Shown: positions 1 to 10,077, counted from the stretch's first letter. The stretch is 64,000 bases of DNA from Rossellomorea marisflavi (GCA_003667865.1 CP033051.1:2692501-2756500); one strand, 5' to 3'. Notes: generated by a model from the letters alone, not told the origin. Program-made: numbers and translations.

Positions 1-2
1 CA

Positions 3-365
3 CCAGGTATTGGACAGAATTTCTCGAAAATATCTGAGCATGTTGATGTGATCTCATCAATGATCTATCCAAGTCACTGGACGCCATACTTCGGTATTGC
101 AAAGCCTGATTTAGAGCCTTATCGACTTATCGAAGAATATATTAAAGTTGAGAAAACAAAGCTTAATGAGCTTGATTCACCACCAATTTCTAGACCATGG
201 CTTCAAGACTTCACTGCTTCATGGCTAGGAAGTGGCAATTACAAGGTTTACGGAAAAGCCGAAATTGAAGCACAAATTAAAGCATTAAATGATAATGGAG
301 TGAATGAATTCTTACTTTGGGATGCAGGTAACTCTTATACTGAAGGAGTAGATTACACTCCATAA
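3..365 (+). CDS. Putative glycoside hydrolase, COG1306/DUF4015 type, C-terminal part
   Basis: The frame is open from the left edge, so only the last 120 residues are present and the start lies outside the window. The visible sequence has the pattern MIYPSHW near its beginning and WLQDFTASWLG in the middle, then ends with FLLWDAGNSYTEG. This alternation of short strands ending in aromatic residues fits the last part of the TIM-barrel of the COG1306 putative glycoside hydrolases found in Bacillaceae. Substrate and signal peptide cannot be seen. A terminator follows directly, so this is the last gene of its transcript. The family call is from memory of the motif and is moderately sure. Confidence 0.6.
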   Translation, partial: PGIGQNFSKISEHVDVISSMIYPSHWTPYFGIAKPDLEPYRLIEEYIKVEKTKLNELDSPPISRPWLQDFTASWLGSGNYKVYGKAEIEAQIKALNDNGVNEFLLWDAGNSYTEGVDYTP

Positions 366-400
366 AAGAAAGCTGACATTTTGTCAGCTTTCTTTTTTCT
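366..400 (+). terminator. Rho-independent terminator after the glycoside-hydrolase-like gene
   Basis: A 13-bp perfect stem (AAGAAAGCTGACA at 366-378 pairing with 382-394) has a 3-nt loop and runs into a T-rich tail. It begins right after the stop codon. Confidence 0.9.
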
Positions 401-694
401 TACTTTAATGAGTATGATATCAACAATGTACACACATGATGCATCATTTAAAAGTAGTATATATAGAAGGTATAATCAATTTGTTTATCACTATTCCAAT
501 ATTAGATGGAAAAATGTTTTACCAAGGAATAGATTGGGTATAGGAATTATGTATTAGTATGAGTATTTTATAAAGTCCACAAAACCCTCATTTATTAGAA
601 TTCTATTTAACAGGTTTATCCAAGACATAATCAATCCATATTACGTTAAAAATAACTGAAAGGACATCAGAAAAAACAGATAAGGAGTAGATCG
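401..694. other. Intergenic region upstream of yjbC
   Basis: About 290 bases of AT-rich sequence with no open frame carrying a ribosome binding site. No riboswitch-like or repeated structure was seen. It presumably holds the yjbC promoter, but no convincing -35/-10 pair stands out. Confidence 0.5.
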
Positions 695-1267
695 ATGCAT
701 TGGTATGAAAAGCTAAACAAGTATTTTCCAATCGAAGAAATGAAATCAAAGGAACATATGGAAACGTTATTAAAAGAAAGAGGAGACATTTATCATAAGG
801 ATGAAGGTCAATATCATGTGTTAATGTATGCAGAATTAGATAAGTTTATCTTTATTGATTATTTATTTGTTTCTAAGGAATCAAGAGGACAAGGGCTAGG
901 TCATAAGGTAATTGAAAAATTAAAACAAAAAGATAAACCGATTATTCTAGAAGTAGAACCAGTTGATTATGAGGATTCAGATACAGAGAAAAGACTTCGT
1001 TTCTATAAACGTGAAGGCTTTGAACATGCAGCAAAGATTGGTTACGAGAGGCGCTCACTTGCAACAAATGAAGTAAATAAGATGGAAATTCTATATTGGG
1101 CTCCTCACAATGAATCAGAAGAAATAATATTTGAAGCAATGAAAAAAACCTATGAAGTCATTCATACTTTTAAGGATGAGGAATTTTATGGTCAATCCTA
1201 TCAACCTGTAGAAGAAGTTCTACAAATTCAAGAAAAACAAGAGAAGGACATGTTAAAGGATATATAA
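695..1267 (+). CDS. yjbC: GNAT-family N-acetyltransferase YjbC
   Basis: A 190-residue protein. The acetyl-CoA binding signature of the GNAT fold is visible at about residues 60-80 (DYLFVSKESRGQGLGHKVIEKL, with the R-x-x-G-x-G/A core as RGQGLG). Length and position directly upstream of spx match B. subtilis YjbC, whose gene is cotranscribed with spx from some stress promoters. The substrate is unknown. The ATG at 695 is preceded by AAGGAG. The C-terminal 60 residues, after the GNAT core, are charged and carry no recognised motif. Confidence 0.85.
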   Translation: MHWYEKLNKYFPIEEMKSKEHMETLLKERGDIYHKDEGQYHVLMYAELDKFIFIDYLFVSKESRGQGLGHKVIEKLKQKDKPIILEVEPVDYEDSDTEKRLRFYKREGFEHAAKIGYERRSLATNEVNKMEILYWAPHNESEEIIFEAMKKTYEVIHTFKDEEFYGQSYQPVEEVLQIQEKQEKDMLKDI

Positions 1268-1271
1268 AACG

Positions 1272-1310
1272 GGAAGAACCTTATTCCCAATAAGGTTCTT
1301 CTAATTGAAA
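1272..1310 (+). terminator. Probable terminator after yjbC
   Basis: AAGAACCTTA (1274-1283) pairs perfectly with 1291-1300 around a short loop. The tail is only moderately T-rich, so it may be leaky and allow read-through to spx. Confidence 0.6.
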
Positions 1311-1466
1311 ATTTTATTTTGTTTTTAGGTTTATCTTTTAAGTGATTGGGTAGATAATATACAGATGAAAATTTAGTAAAGATAGTCATTATGTAAATGC
1401 AATAATTCACTGTATCTTTATATTCACAAGATGTTTATTTCAAATTTGACAATTTGTTTAAAACTA

Positions 1467-1495
1467 TGTTCAACAAGCATTATTTCATGTATAAT
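1467..1495 (+). promoter_or_regulatory. Candidate promoter of spx
   Basis: A perfect TATAAT lies at 1490-1495 in the 290-base gap before spx, preceded at 17 bp by a poor -35 match (TGTTCA). In B. subtilis spx has several promoters; only this -10 box is readable here. Confidence 0.4.
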
Positions 1496-1590
1496 ACATA
1501 ATAGATATTTCTTCTTTAAAGTTATTACAATTTAAAGTAATCAAATAATAATCCTATATTAAATATATTATGAGGGAGTGTGAATGGTTC

Positions 1591-1986
1591 GTGGTAACAT
1601 TATTCACTTCACCTAGTTGTACATCTTGTCGTAAGGCAAAGGCTTGGTTAGAAGAGCACGAAATTCCATATACAGAAAGAAATGTTTTTTCAGAACCATT
1701 AAGTATTGAAGAAATTAAAGAGATTCTTAGAATGACTGAAGATGGAACAGATGAGATCATTTCGACTCGTTCTAAAACATTCCAAAAACTTAATGTTGAA
1801 TTAGATACTCTACCATTACAAGACCTATTTGAGCTAATACAAAAAAATCCTGGACTTCTTAGACGTCCAATTATCCTAGATGAAAAAAGACTCCAGGTTG
1901 GTTATAATGAAGATGAAATACGACGCTTCTTACCAAGAAAAGTTCGTACTTTCCAACTTCTTGAAGCTCAAAAAATGGTGAACTAG
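1591..1986 (+). CDS. spx: Spx, redox-sensing transcription regulator of the ArsC family
   Basis: The 131-residue protein binds the alpha C-terminal domain of RNA polymerase and controls the disulfide-stress response. The redox switch CTSC is at residues 10-13, the functionally important Gly52 and Arg92 are both in place, and length is exactly that of B. subtilis Spx. I chose the GTG at 1591 because it gives the family start ([10 protein letters not shown]) and is preceded by AGGGAG; an in-frame ATG seven codons upstream would add residues the family lacks. Its degradation adaptor spxH lies 7 kb downstream. Confidence 0.95.
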   Translation: MVTLFTSPSCTSCRKAKAWLEEHEIPYTERNVFSEPLSIEEIKEILRMTEDGTDEIISTRSKTFQKLNVELDTLPLQDLFELIQKNPGLLRRPIILDEKRLQVGYNEDEIRRFLPRKVRTFQLLEAQKMVN

Positions 1987-1991
1987 TATAA

Positions 1992-2343
1992 GCGTCCTTC
2001 TTGCAGCCATGCATGAAGGACATTTGTTTATATACGAGATTTTTTAAAAATTCACTTAATCAGAATTTGATGCAGTAACGTTTATATACAATGGTACTAC
2101 CCAATTCTTTTACTTGAATTTTTTGTTGTTTTTCGCTAAAATGACGAAAACATGAAGATTTTAGTAAGTGAGAGCATAAAATGGGTATTATAACAATTCC
2201 ATTGTGACGTGCTTTATCATAAAATAAAAGTACAAGGTACAAACCAGCACATCATTAATTACTATTCACCACCAGCATTCAGGGCATTTGCTCAGAGGGT
2301 GTATTCCCTTCACTAACAAAATGCTAGAAGGGAGAGATGTAGA
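1992..2343. other. Gap between spx and mecA with a hairpin
   Basis: GTCCTTC (1994-2000) can pair with GAAGGAC further on, forming a weak terminator-like stem after spx without a clear T-run. The rest is AT-rich with no supported gene; B. subtilis has the small gene yjbE at this place but no equivalent is seen here. Confidence 0.4.
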
Positions 2344-3012
2344 ATGGATATTGAACGCATTAATGAGAACACTGTTAAATTCTATATTTCTTACATTGAT
2401 ATTGAAGACAGAGGATTTGACCGTGAAGAAATATGGTATAACCGTGAACGAAGTGAAGAACTTTTTTGGGAAATGATGGATGAGGTTCATCAAGAAGAAG
2501 ACTTCACAATTGAAGGTCCTTTATGGATACAAGTTCAAGCACTAGATAAAGGTTTAGAGGTTCTTGTAACAAGAGCACAAGTTTCAAAAGACGGTCAACG
2601 CTTTGAGCTTCCAATTCCAGATGATAAATTGAAAGACCTTCCAGTAGATGAGCGTATTGAGGAATTGTTAGATCATCATTTTCAAATTAAGTCAGAAGAA
2701 GATGAGGATGCACAGGTTTCTTTAGATTTCACTTTGAAATTTAATCAATTTGAAGATCTTATTTCGTTATCTCATCGTATGAGTTCTTTTGGTTTACATG
2801 ATATTAAAAATCAACTTATTAGTTATGAGAATAAGTACTACTTATATGTTGAGTTTTCGGAAGAAGAATTTACTGAAGAGGAAATTGATAACATCCTTAG
2901 CATTATCCTAGAATATGGAGATGAGTCTCGCCTTACCATTCATAGACTTCAAGAATATGGTAAGATTATCATTGACGAAGATGTCTTTAGTACCATTGTC
3001 ACGTACTTTTAA
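2344..3012 (+). CDS. mecA: MecA, adaptor of the ClpC protease
   Basis: The 222-residue protein matches MecA in length and start (MDIERINENTVKFYISYIDIE). The N-terminal domain recruits substrates such as ComK; an acidic linker rich in Glu and Asp (about residues 105-125, KSEEDEDAQ) leads to the C-terminal ClpC-binding domain, where the family pattern FEDLISLSHRM and YLYVEFSEEEFTEEEID is visible. It lies in the usual spx-mecA-coiA order and is followed by its own terminator. The ATG at 2344 has the upstream site GGGAGA. Confidence 0.95.
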   Translation: MDIERINENTVKFYISYIDIEDRGFDREEIWYNRERSEELFWEMMDEVHQEEDFTIEGPLWIQVQALDKGLEVLVTRAQVSKDGQRFELPIPDDKLKDLPVDERIEELLDHHFQIKSEEDEDAQVSLDFTLKFNQFEDLISLSHRMSSFGLHDIKNQLISYENKYYLYVEFSEEEFTEEEIDNILSIILEYGDESRLTIHRLQEYGKIIIDEDVFSTIVTYF

Positions 3013-3039
3013 GGTTGCGTATGCTAACCGTTTATTGCC

Positions 3040-3071
3040 TACCGGTTTCTATTTGAAATCGGTATTTTTAG
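3040..3071 (+). terminator. Terminator after mecA
   Basis: A stem of TACCGGTTTC (3040-3049) and GAAATCGGTA (3055-3064) is followed by TTTTTAGTTTT. Confidence 0.8.
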
Positions 3072-3111
3072 TTTTAACACTATTCTTTATGTACGAAAGG
3101 TGCTAGTTCCT

Positions 3112-4617
3112 ATGAAAAATACGGTAAGGGTCATACTATTTGTTTCAGTGTTCGTTTTGTTTTATTTTCTTTATATTGACCAACAGTTCTGGGGAATGGT
3201 TAAATACATAAGTATTTTATTTACGTTACTAGTTATTATAATTGGCTTTGTCATTTTCCTTGAAAATAGACATCCAACTCAAACATTGACATGGTTAGTT
3301 GTACTAGGTGCTTTCCCATTTTTAGGGTTTATATTTTATTTACTGTTCGGTAGGAATTACAGAAAAGAAAAAAATTATCAAAAGAAATACATATTAGACA
3401 AAGAATCTTATCGAAAGTTCGAACCAAGCTCTAATGTAACATCGCTACATTCACTGTCAACAAACCATGAGAAGCATGTGCATCTTGCTCAAAGGATCGG
3501 AAATAGTGCTATTTCCTTTTCAACAGAAACCGAAGTACTTATTGATGGGGAAAGAACGTTTAAAGAAATACTAAAATGGCTACAAACAGCAAAGCATCAT
3601 ATTCATCTTGAATATTATATTGTTAGACATGACGATCTCGGAAAGCAAATTAAAGACATATTGATTCAAAAAGCTAATGATGGTGTTCGTGTACGCTTTC
3701 TTTATGATGCTGTTGGCTCTTGGCAATTATCTAAACAATATATTCAAGATCTAAAAAACGCAGGTGTTGAGATGGTACCTTTTGGCCCTGTAAGGATTCC
3801 TGTTTTGAATAATAAATTTAATTTCCGTAATCATCGAAAAATTATTGTAATTGACGGCAATATTGGCTTTGTCGGTGGATTAAATATAGGTGATGAATAC
3901 TTAGGGAAAAATGACTATTTTGGTTATTGGAGAGACACGCACTTATTTGTAAAAGGGGAAGCAGTCCGTACATTACAGCTCATATTTCTTCAAGATTGGT
4001 ATTATATGACAAACGATAACTTTTTAACCCCTGGTTATTTAACACCCGAGCTGTTGACAGAGCTGAATGATGGTGGTGTTCAAATGATTGCCGGAGGTCC
4101 GGATAATGAATGGAGTGTTCTTAAAAATATCTTTTTCTCAATGATTACAAATGCACAAAAAAGGGTTTGGATCGCTTCACCTTACTTTATTCCAGATGAA
4201 GATATTTTCTCTGCTTTAAAGATTGCAGCATTAAGTGGAGTTGAAGTAAAACTTCTTGTTCCTCACCGACCGGATAAACGAATTGTCTTTCATGCTTCGA
4301 GGTCATACTTCCCTGATATGCTTGAAGCAGGTGTACGAATTTTTCAATATGAAAAAGGTTTTATGCACAGTAAGATTATTATTGTTGATGATGAGTTCGC
4401 CTCAATTGGTACATCAAATATGGATATGAGAAGCTTTCATTTAAATTTTGAAGTGAATGCTTTTCTATATCAAACAAAAAGCACTCAAACCTTAATAGAA
4501 TCATACAAACAAGATTTAACTGTATCGAAAGAAATTACTATTGAGGAATTTAAGCAAAGGCATTTTGGTTATCGGATATTGGAGTCTACATCCAGGCTTT
4601 TATCCCCTTTATTATAA
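3112..4617 (+). CDS. cls: Cardiolipin synthase
   Basis: A 501-residue membrane enzyme that joins two phosphatidylglycerol molecules to give cardiolipin. Two hydrophobic segments lie in the first 65 residues, followed by two phospholipase-D domains, each with an HxK(x4)D motif: HRKIIVIDG in the first half and HSKIIIVDD in the second. The length is typical of Bacillus Cls. The ATG at 3112 has GAAAGG upstream; a GTG four codons earlier coincides with that site and is unlikely. Placement between mecA and coiA is common in Bacillaceae, though not in B. subtilis. Confidence 0.93.
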   Translation: MKNTVRVILFVSVFVLFYFLYIDQQFWGMVKYISILFTLLVIIIGFVIFLENRHPTQTLTWLVVLGAFPFLGFIFYLLFGRNYRKEKNYQKKYILDKESYRKFEPSSNVTSLHSLSTNHEKHVHLAQRIGNSAISFSTETEVLIDGERTFKEILKWLQTAKHHIHLEYYIVRHDDLGKQIKDILIQKANDGVRVRFLYDAVGSWQLSKQYIQDLKNAGVEMVPFGPVRIPVLNNKFNFRNHRKIIVIDGNIGFVGGLNIGDEYLGKNDYFGYWRDTHLFVKGEAVRTLQLIFLQDWYYMTNDNFLTPGYLTPELLTELNDGGVQMIAGGPDNEWSVLKNIFFSMITNAQKRVWIASPYFIPDEDIFSALKIAALSGVEVKLLVPHRPDKRIVFHASRSYFPDMLEAGVRIFQYEKGFMHSKIIIVDDEFASIGTSNMDMRSFHLNFEVNAFLYQTKSTQTLIESYKQDLTVSKEITIEEFKQRHFGYRILESTSRLLSPLL

Positions 4618-4621
4618 TAGA

Positions 4622-4690
4622 AAAGTTATCCCTTACGTTGTATCTACATCCATGTAGAGGCTTAATAGGGATGGCTTTTTTCTTTTTCAA
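4622..4690 (+). terminator. Branched terminator-like structure after cls
   Basis: An outer imperfect stem (ATCCCTTA with TAATAGGGAT) encloses a small hairpin (CTACA/TGTAG), and a T-rich tail follows. Confidence 0.6.
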
Positions 4691-4863
4691 GGTTTGTATA
4701 CTAATAGTATATGTAGCTATTCTCAATACTTCAGCAGAAGGTATTTTTGAGCAACTCATTACTTCATTTAGAACGAAGTCTTTTTGAAGAAAATTTAAAA
4801 AACGTTTCAGATTAGGAAGGAAAGTAATGACAAGAAGTTGAATCATTGATATGGAGGTGTTTT

Positions 4864-6066
4864 ATGTTACATGCAAAAACAGAATTAAATCATTCATTTA
4901 CGACTTTAGGTAAAACAATAGAGGAGTTGAAAAAATGTAAACAAGAATATGGAACTAAATTTCTTTGTCCTGTGTGCAATACTCGGGTAATCTTAAAGAT
5001 TGGCAAGAAAAAGATTCCGCATTTCTCTCATTTACCTGATGTAGCATGTAAAATAACAAAAGGAGGGGAAAGTGCTGAGCATCTTAATGGTAAGAAAATA
5101 TTATATGAAACGATTAAATTTCATGAAGAACAAACACAATTAGAGTACTATCTTAGTGAGATTAATCAAGTAGTTGATGTCTATGTACATACAAAAGACC
5201 AAAGATACGCAGTAGAATATCAATGTTCTTCTATACCACTCGAAGAGATTACACATCGAACGAATGGCTATCGCTCTTTAAAAATTAATTCTATATGGAT
5301 TTTAGGTAATCCACCTAAGATTCATCCCATCACTTCAGTTACCAGATTATCTTCATTTCAACTTCACTTTACTCGCCATCACTCCCAGTTGGGCTTCTAT
5401 ATTCCATTCTTTAACCCATTGAACGATTATATTTCCTTCTACACAAATCTTATTCCTCTATCTTCTCGTATGTTTTTGACTTCATTAGTCCACATTAACC
5501 TTTCCAAACTCACATTACCATTTCATATCTCAAAAATTTCAAAGCCTAGAGAACTAACCTTAAAATCATGGTTGAATTACCGTGAGAGGTGGATAAGCAA
5601 TAGAGTTGGTTTTAATCATAATATTCGAGATTCTTTCCTCACTACTGTGTATTCTAGTTATGATTATCCAATTTATTTACCTTTATTTATTGGTTTACCT
5701 GTAAAAGGTATGATTCAAATTCAAACACATCCCATTGAATGGCAGTATTACGTTTGGTTTGACAACCTTAAAAAACTAAAAAAAGGAGAGAAAATAGCAT
5801 TTTCTACTTTACTAAAATCGTTTCAATTACGTGTGAAGCAAGGGAGTATAATGATTCGTTCTTTGCCATTTGTTGAGCATCAGGATTTGAAGTGGGTTTT
5901 ACGAAACTATTTAAAACTTCTTATGAAAATTGGAATAGTAGAATCAACCGGGAATCAATCTTATATTCTTTTAAAAGAATGGGAACAAATAAACAATCAT
6001 ACAAAATTCATGCATCATTCCAGTGATTTTTTTTATAGGAACAGGCATATATTAAATAATGCTTAG
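4864..6066 (+). CDS. coiA: Competence protein CoiA
   Basis: A 400-residue protein of the CoiA family, needed for processing of incoming DNA during transformation. The N-terminal zinc-finger-like stretch CPVCNTRVILKIGKKKIPHF (about residues 39-58) and the nuclease-like core (VDVYVHTKDQRYAVEYQCSSI) are both typical, the latter fitting an endonuclease-fold D...E-x-Q pattern. The start at 4864 has GGAGG at ideal spacing; a TTG 18 bases upstream has none. It is separated from cls by a terminator and precedes pepF as in B. subtilis (yjbF-yjbG). Confidence 0.9.
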   Translation: MLHAKTELNHSFTTLGKTIEELKKCKQEYGTKFLCPVCNTRVILKIGKKKIPHFSHLPDVACKITKGGESAEHLNGKKILYETIKFHEEQTQLEYYLSEINQVVDVYVHTKDQRYAVEYQCSSIPLEEITHRTNGYRSLKINSIWILGNPPKIHPITSVTRLSSFQLHFTRHHSQLGFYIPFFNPLNDYISFYTNLIPLSSRMFLTSLVHINLSKLTLPFHISKISKPRELTLKSWLNYRERWISNRVGFNHNIRDSFLTTVYSSYDYPIYLPLFIGLPVKGMIQIQTHPIEWQYYVWFDNLKKLKKGEKIAFSTLLKSFQLRVKQGSIMIRSLPFVEHQDLKWVLRNYLKLLMKIGIVESTGNQSYILLKEWEQINNHTKFMHHSSDFFYRNRHILNNA

Positions 6067-6197
6067 CTCAATTCATATAACGTACATTAGAATGAATGTT
6101 CACTTTTCACTCACTTACCTAATATTTGCAGGAATTTCGTGTTTAAGAGAGAATGTTAGTTATATGGTATTTTGCTATAAAGGAATGGAGGATTTTT

Positions 6198-8027
6198 ATG
6201 TCAAATAATACAACAGTGAAACGATTACCTAATCGAAATGAAGTGTCTGAAGAATTAACATGGAGACTTGAAGATATCTTTCCAAATGATACAGAGTGGG
6301 AAAGAGAGTATAAAGAAATCCAACAGCTTATTTCAAAAGCATCAGATTTTCAGGGCAAACTAGGTGACAGTTCTGAAACATTATATCAAGCACTTGCTTT
6401 TCAGGATGAGATTATGGAAAGAATGGGTAAGTTGTATACATATTCCCATATGAGGTACGATCAAGATACGACGAATTCTCATTATCAAGGTCTAGACGAT
6501 CGTGCAAAAACACTTTATACGCAATTATCAAGTGCTTTTGCATATGTTGTCCCTGAAATATTAGCAATTGATGAGACGAAGCTTGCCGAGTTTATAGAAG
6601 GTAATGAAAGGCTAAAACAGTATAAGCAGCTTTTAAAAGAAGTAAACCTACAACGTCCACATGTCCTTTCGGCAGAACAAGAGTCATTACTTGCGCAAGC
6701 TTCAGAGGTATTTGGAGCAGCAAGTAACACGTTTGGTATGTTAAATAACGCAGATTTGGAATTCCCGAGTATTCAGGATGAAAATGGTGAGGACGTAGAA
6801 ATCACACATGGCCGCTATATTCGCTTCTTAGAAAGTAGTGATAAAAGAGTACGTGAGGACGCATTTAAAGCGGTATACAAGACATATGGCAAGTTTAAAA
6901 ATACGTTCTCCTCAACACTAGGTGGCACAGTTAAGAAAGATAACTTTAATGCAAAGATTCGTCAGTATGATTCAGCGAGACATGCTGCACTATCTGCAAA
7001 TAACATTCCTGAACAAGTGTATGATAATCTTGTAAACACAATAAATGATCACTTGCACCTTCTTCATAGATATGTGAAGTTACGCAAAAAAGTTTTAGGT
7101 GTAGATGAATTGCATATGTATGATCTATACACTCCACTAGTGAAAGATGTAAAAATGGAAGTAAGTTATGAGGAAGCAAGAGACTATATATTAAATGGAT
7201 TAAAGCCTTTAGGTGAAGAGTACTCCAATATCTTAAAAGAAGGCTTTGAAAACCGTTGGGTGGATGTTGTTGAGAATAAAGGAAAACGTAGTGGTGCATA
7301 TTCATCGGGTGCATATGGGACAAATCCATATATTTTAATGAACTGGCAAGATAATGTTAATAATTTGTTTACATTAGCTCATGAATTTGGCCATAGTGTT
7401 CATAGCTATTATACAAGAAAAGCTCAACCCCACACGTATGGACATTATTCCATCTTTGTTGCAGAGGTTGCGTCAACGTGTAATGAGGCATTGTTAAATG
7501 ATTATCTACTAAATACAATTGATGATGAAATGAAGCGTCTATACTTACTAAATCATTATTTAGAAGGCTTTAGAGGAACTGTTTTCCGTCAAACGATGTT
7601 TGCAGAATTTGAACATCTTATTCATAAGAAGGCGCAGGATGGAGAAGCATTGACTGCAGATATGTTAACAAAAGAATACTATGCATTAAATGAGAAGTAC
7701 TTTGGTAAAGAAGATATTGTTATTGATGATGAGATTGGTTTAGAATGGGCCAGAATCCCTCATTTCTATTACAATTACTATGTATACCAATATGCTACAG
7801 GATTCAGTGCAGCGACGGCATTAAGTAAACAAATACTTGATGAAGGTGATGTAGCTGTTGAAAGATACTTAGAATTCTTAAAAGCAGGAAGCTCTGATTT
7901 CCCTATTGAGGTTCTTAAAAAGGCTGGGGTTGATATGACGACTACAAAGCCTATAGAGGATGCATGCAAAGTATTTGAAGAAAAGTTAGATGAAATGGAA
8001 GCATTACTAGAAAAACTTTCAAAATAA
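6198..8027 (+). CDS. pepF: Oligoendopeptidase F (M3 family)
   Basis: A 609-residue cytosolic zinc metallopeptidase that cleaves peptides of roughly 7-17 residues; B. subtilis PepF also affects sporulation when overexpressed. The zinc motif HEFGH starts at His395, and the third ligand Glu lies in the following segment FVAEVAST. The N-terminal helical domain and length are standard. Start at 6198 is chosen for GGAGG at 6187-6191; an upstream in-frame start would add a non-family extension. Confidence 0.95.
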   Translation: MSNNTTVKRLPNRNEVSEELTWRLEDIFPNDTEWEREYKEIQQLISKASDFQGKLGDSSETLYQALAFQDEIMERMGKLYTYSHMRYDQDTTNSHYQGLDDRAKTLYTQLSSAFAYVVPEILAIDETKLAEFIEGNERLKQYKQLLKEVNLQRPHVLSAEQESLLAQASEVFGAASNTFGMLNNADLEFPSIQDENGEDVEITHGRYIRFLESSDKRVREDAFKAVYKTYGKFKNTFSSTLGGTVKKDNFNAKIRQYDSARHAALSANNIPEQVYDNLVNTINDHLHLLHRYVKLRKKVLGVDELHMYDLYTPLVKDVKMEVSYEEARDYILNGLKPLGEEYSNILKEGFENRWVDVVENKGKRSGAYSSGAYGTNPYILMNWQDNVNNLFTLAHEFGHSVHSYYTRKAQPHTYGHYSIFVAEVASTCNEALLNDYLLNTIDDEMKRLYLLNHYLEGFRGTVFRQTMFAEFEHLIHKKAQDGEALTADMLTKEYYALNEKYFGKEDIVIDDEIGLEWARIPHFYYNYYVYQYATGFSAATALSKQILDEGDVAVERYLEFLKAGSSDFPIEVLKKAGVDMTTTKPIEDACKVFEEKLDEMEALLEKLSK

Positions 8028-8036
8028 ATAATAGGA

Positions 8037-8068
8037 AAGGACTGATGAGAATTCATCAGTCCTTTTTT
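8037..8068. terminator. Bidirectional terminator between pepF and a small membrane gene
   Basis: A perfect 11-bp stem AGGACTGATGA/TCATCAGTCCT has a 4-nt loop and a T6 tail on the plus strand. It lies between convergent genes. Confidence 0.9.
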
Positions 8069-8070
8069 CG

Positions 8071-8256
8071 TTATCCTTTAGATTTAAAACCTCTAAAACG
8101 TTTATGATTTGTTAAGGTGAAAATAAATAGGAATAAAGAGATAAATAAGATTGGTGATGTAATATAAATTGGTATTAAACCCATTAAACCTAAGACGTTT
8201 AGAAAGAAACTTATCACTACTAATGCTGCTAAAATAAGGAACTTTATCCGTCCCAT
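8071..8256 (-). CDS. Small two-helix membrane protein of unknown function
   Basis: A 61-residue product with two hydrophobic segments (about 7-27 and 30-48) and a basic tail HKRFRGFKSKG. The ATG has AGGAGCG at good spacing. It stands alone, convergent with pepF, with a hairpin between it and spxH. I do not recognise it. Confidence 0.65.
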   Translation of the reverse strand: MGRIKFLILAALVVISFFLNVLGLMGLIPIYITSPILFISLFLFIFTLTNHKRFRGFKSKG

Positions 8257-8472
8257 ATCGATCGCTCCTGTTTCGTGTCTTTTGTTGAAGTATATGTTCT
8301 AGCTGTCCACATTATGCTGATTGTCTATTTTGACATTTTTGTGAAATAACAAACATACAACTTGCAAATACAAGTAACAGCATGGTATATTAGCACTGTG
8401 AAGTTGATCACAAACAAACATATACCCCTTTGTTTGACCGTGAAAAATTTCTCCCATCCCCTTTGTTCGTAT

Positions 8473-8504
8473 GAAAAGCCGATGTCAAATGACATCGGCT
8501 TTTC
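8473..8504. terminator. Palindromic terminator downstream of spxH
   Basis: A perfect 15-bp inverted repeat (GAAAAGCCGATGTCA, 2-nt spacer) lies 36 bases beyond the spxH stop. It likely ends the minus-strand yjbI-spxH transcript. Confidence 0.8.
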
Positions 8505-8539
8505 GCATGTTTATAAGGTAAGGTATTATTTCGGAATAA

Positions 8540-9406
8540 TTAAGCTTCCATGTAACGCCAGAATGTTCCATGTTTTACTGGAATTCGCTCTACTTTTTGT
8601 TGGAGGACCCATTTCTTCATTTCTTTTTCTACCTGATCAATCGTCATTTCATAAACGACTGAAATCTCCTTTGTAGCAACAAAGCTATAATGTCGAAGGA
8701 ATTGTTCAATACTTGGCAGACGTTGTGGAGTAGGTTTGCGTGAAAGCATTTCTTCAAGTATGTGAACATAGACACTATATGGATACACGCCTGTAACCTT
8801 CAATCCTTCATCTTCAATATTTTCGTTAAAGAAAACAAGTGAAGGAATTTCTTCAACATCCATTTCAGAAGTAATCTTTAGATCGCATTGAAAGGCTTTT
8901 GATGCAGGAGTTGAATGAATATCTTGAATAAATTCTTCTATATCTAAGTTCGCTCTTAATGCACATTCTTTTAGAACTTCTAGTTCCGATATATCCTTTT
9001 TTTCAAGGAAAAGAATTTCCTGAAGCTTCCTAAGAAACTGCTGACCCGAAAATTTACCTTGTAATTCTGCGGCCTTAATGGCAATTGATGCAAGAAAAGG
9101 TGACTCTATTGGGTTTTCGAGCCAAAGATTTCCATCACAAGACATTCCGGAACGACTCGCAGTTTTTTCCCACATTTGAGCTAAATCTTCTTTTCTTTTT
9201 TTTGTTCCTGTATTTAATGTAGCCAAACGCCCACTTAATACATGTCGAACTCGAAAATATTGACCATACTCAATATAGAGCTTTTTTAAAATAGGTTCTA
9301 ATGCCCAGCACTCAGGACATAAAGGATCTATAAATATATAAATTTCCAAAGGTTTTTTCTCAGGGCTAAGTTCACTTAATTTATTCATATCTAGTTCAGT
9401 ATTCAA
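8540..9406 (-). CDS. spxH: SpxH (YjbH), adaptor for ClpXP degradation of Spx
   Basis: A DsbA/thioredoxin-like adaptor that binds Spx and delivers it to ClpXP. The conserved CPEC motif lies in [13 protein letters not shown] near the N-terminus, and cis-Pro-like EIPSLVFF is seen further on. Start choice: the frame allows GTG at 9415, TTG at 9404-9406 and ATG at 9386-9388. AGGTG at 9413-9417 gives proper spacing only to the TTG, so I use that (288 residues), but this is not certain. It overlaps the end of yjbI, so the two are translationally coupled, as in B. subtilis yjbI-yjbH. Confidence 0.9.
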   Translation of the reverse strand: MNTELDMNKLSELSPEKKPLEIYIFIDPLCPECWALEPILKKLYIEYGQYFRVRHVLSGRLATLNTGTKKRKEDLAQMWEKTASRSGMSCDGNLWLENPIESPFLASIAIKAAELQGKFSGQQFLRKLQEILFLEKKDISELEVLKECALRANLDIEEFIQDIHSTPASKAFQCDLKITSEMDVEEIPSLVFFNENIEDEGLKVTGVYPYSVYVHILEEMLSRKPTPQRLPSIEQFLRHYSFVATKEISVVYEMTIDQVEKEMKKWVLQQKVERIPVKHGTFWRYMEA

Positions 9407-9815
9407 AGGATTCACCTAGTTCGCTTTTTGGATCTGTTTCTTTTGTATTTACCATGTGATGTGCTGTCAAAACAAGCCTATGAAAAAAATCCTCTCGAAT
9501 AGAACTCTCTAGTTCTACCTCATCCATTGCTTCATGCATACAAGAAAGCCATGCTTTGGCTCTTTGCTCTGTAATTTCAAAAGGTAGGTGACGTGCTCGC
9601 AGCATTGGATGACCATGTTCTTCCGTATATAGAGGGGGTCCCCCTAAATATTGAGTAAGAAACTGCTTTTGTTTTCTAGCTGTTTCCGTTAAATCATCCG
9701 GAAAAATGGGTGCCAACAAAGGATGCTTTTGAACTCTACTATAAAAAGTATCTATAAGTATCGAGAGTTTTTGCTCGCCAATAAGTTCAAAGGGCGTAAG
9801 TGGTTTCTCGACCAT
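9396..9815 (-). CDS. yjbI: Truncated haemoglobin YjbI (group II)
   Basis: A 139-residue haem protein. The proximal histidine is His76 (RARHLPF) and the distal B10 tyrosine is Tyr25, both at the positions known from the B. subtilis protein; a G8-type Trp lies in AKAWLSCM. Group II truncated globins bind oxygen tightly and are implicated in redox or nitrosative stress handling. The gene is first in an operon with spxH. ATG at 9815 has AAGGAG upstream. Confidence 0.92.
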   Translation of the reverse strand: MVEKPLTPFELIGEQKLSILIDTFYSRVQKHPLLAPIFPDDLTETARKQKQFLTQYLGGPPLYTEEHGHPMLRARHLPFEITEQRAKAWLSCMHEAMDEVELESSIREDFFHRLVLTAHHMVNTKETDPKSELGESFEY

Positions 9816-10077
9816 ATATATGACTCCTTTTTTCCTAAGATTGTATGTTTTATTTTAGCAAGTGATTATTAATAACTCAAACAAATAGACTTTCCATCAT
9901 CTAACAGTTAAAAATATTTCTGTTTTTTTCACTATATATTGTTTCCAATTAGAAGGGGATACTTAATGTAAAAACTTACAATTAAAGAGCAGCCTTAGTA
10001 GACTTTTATTATCTTCATGAGGAAATTAGAAAAATGAATTTGATAAATCAAGAAAATAAACACTATTACTTATACTG

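Noticed and set aside
6946..7329. A 127-codon His/Leu-rich frame opposite pepF
   Set aside because: It is a complement of a clearly coding gene and shows no domain.
8362..8676. A 104-codon frame on the plus strand
   Set aside because: It overlaps the terminator and the end of spxH on the other strand and has no ribosome binding site.
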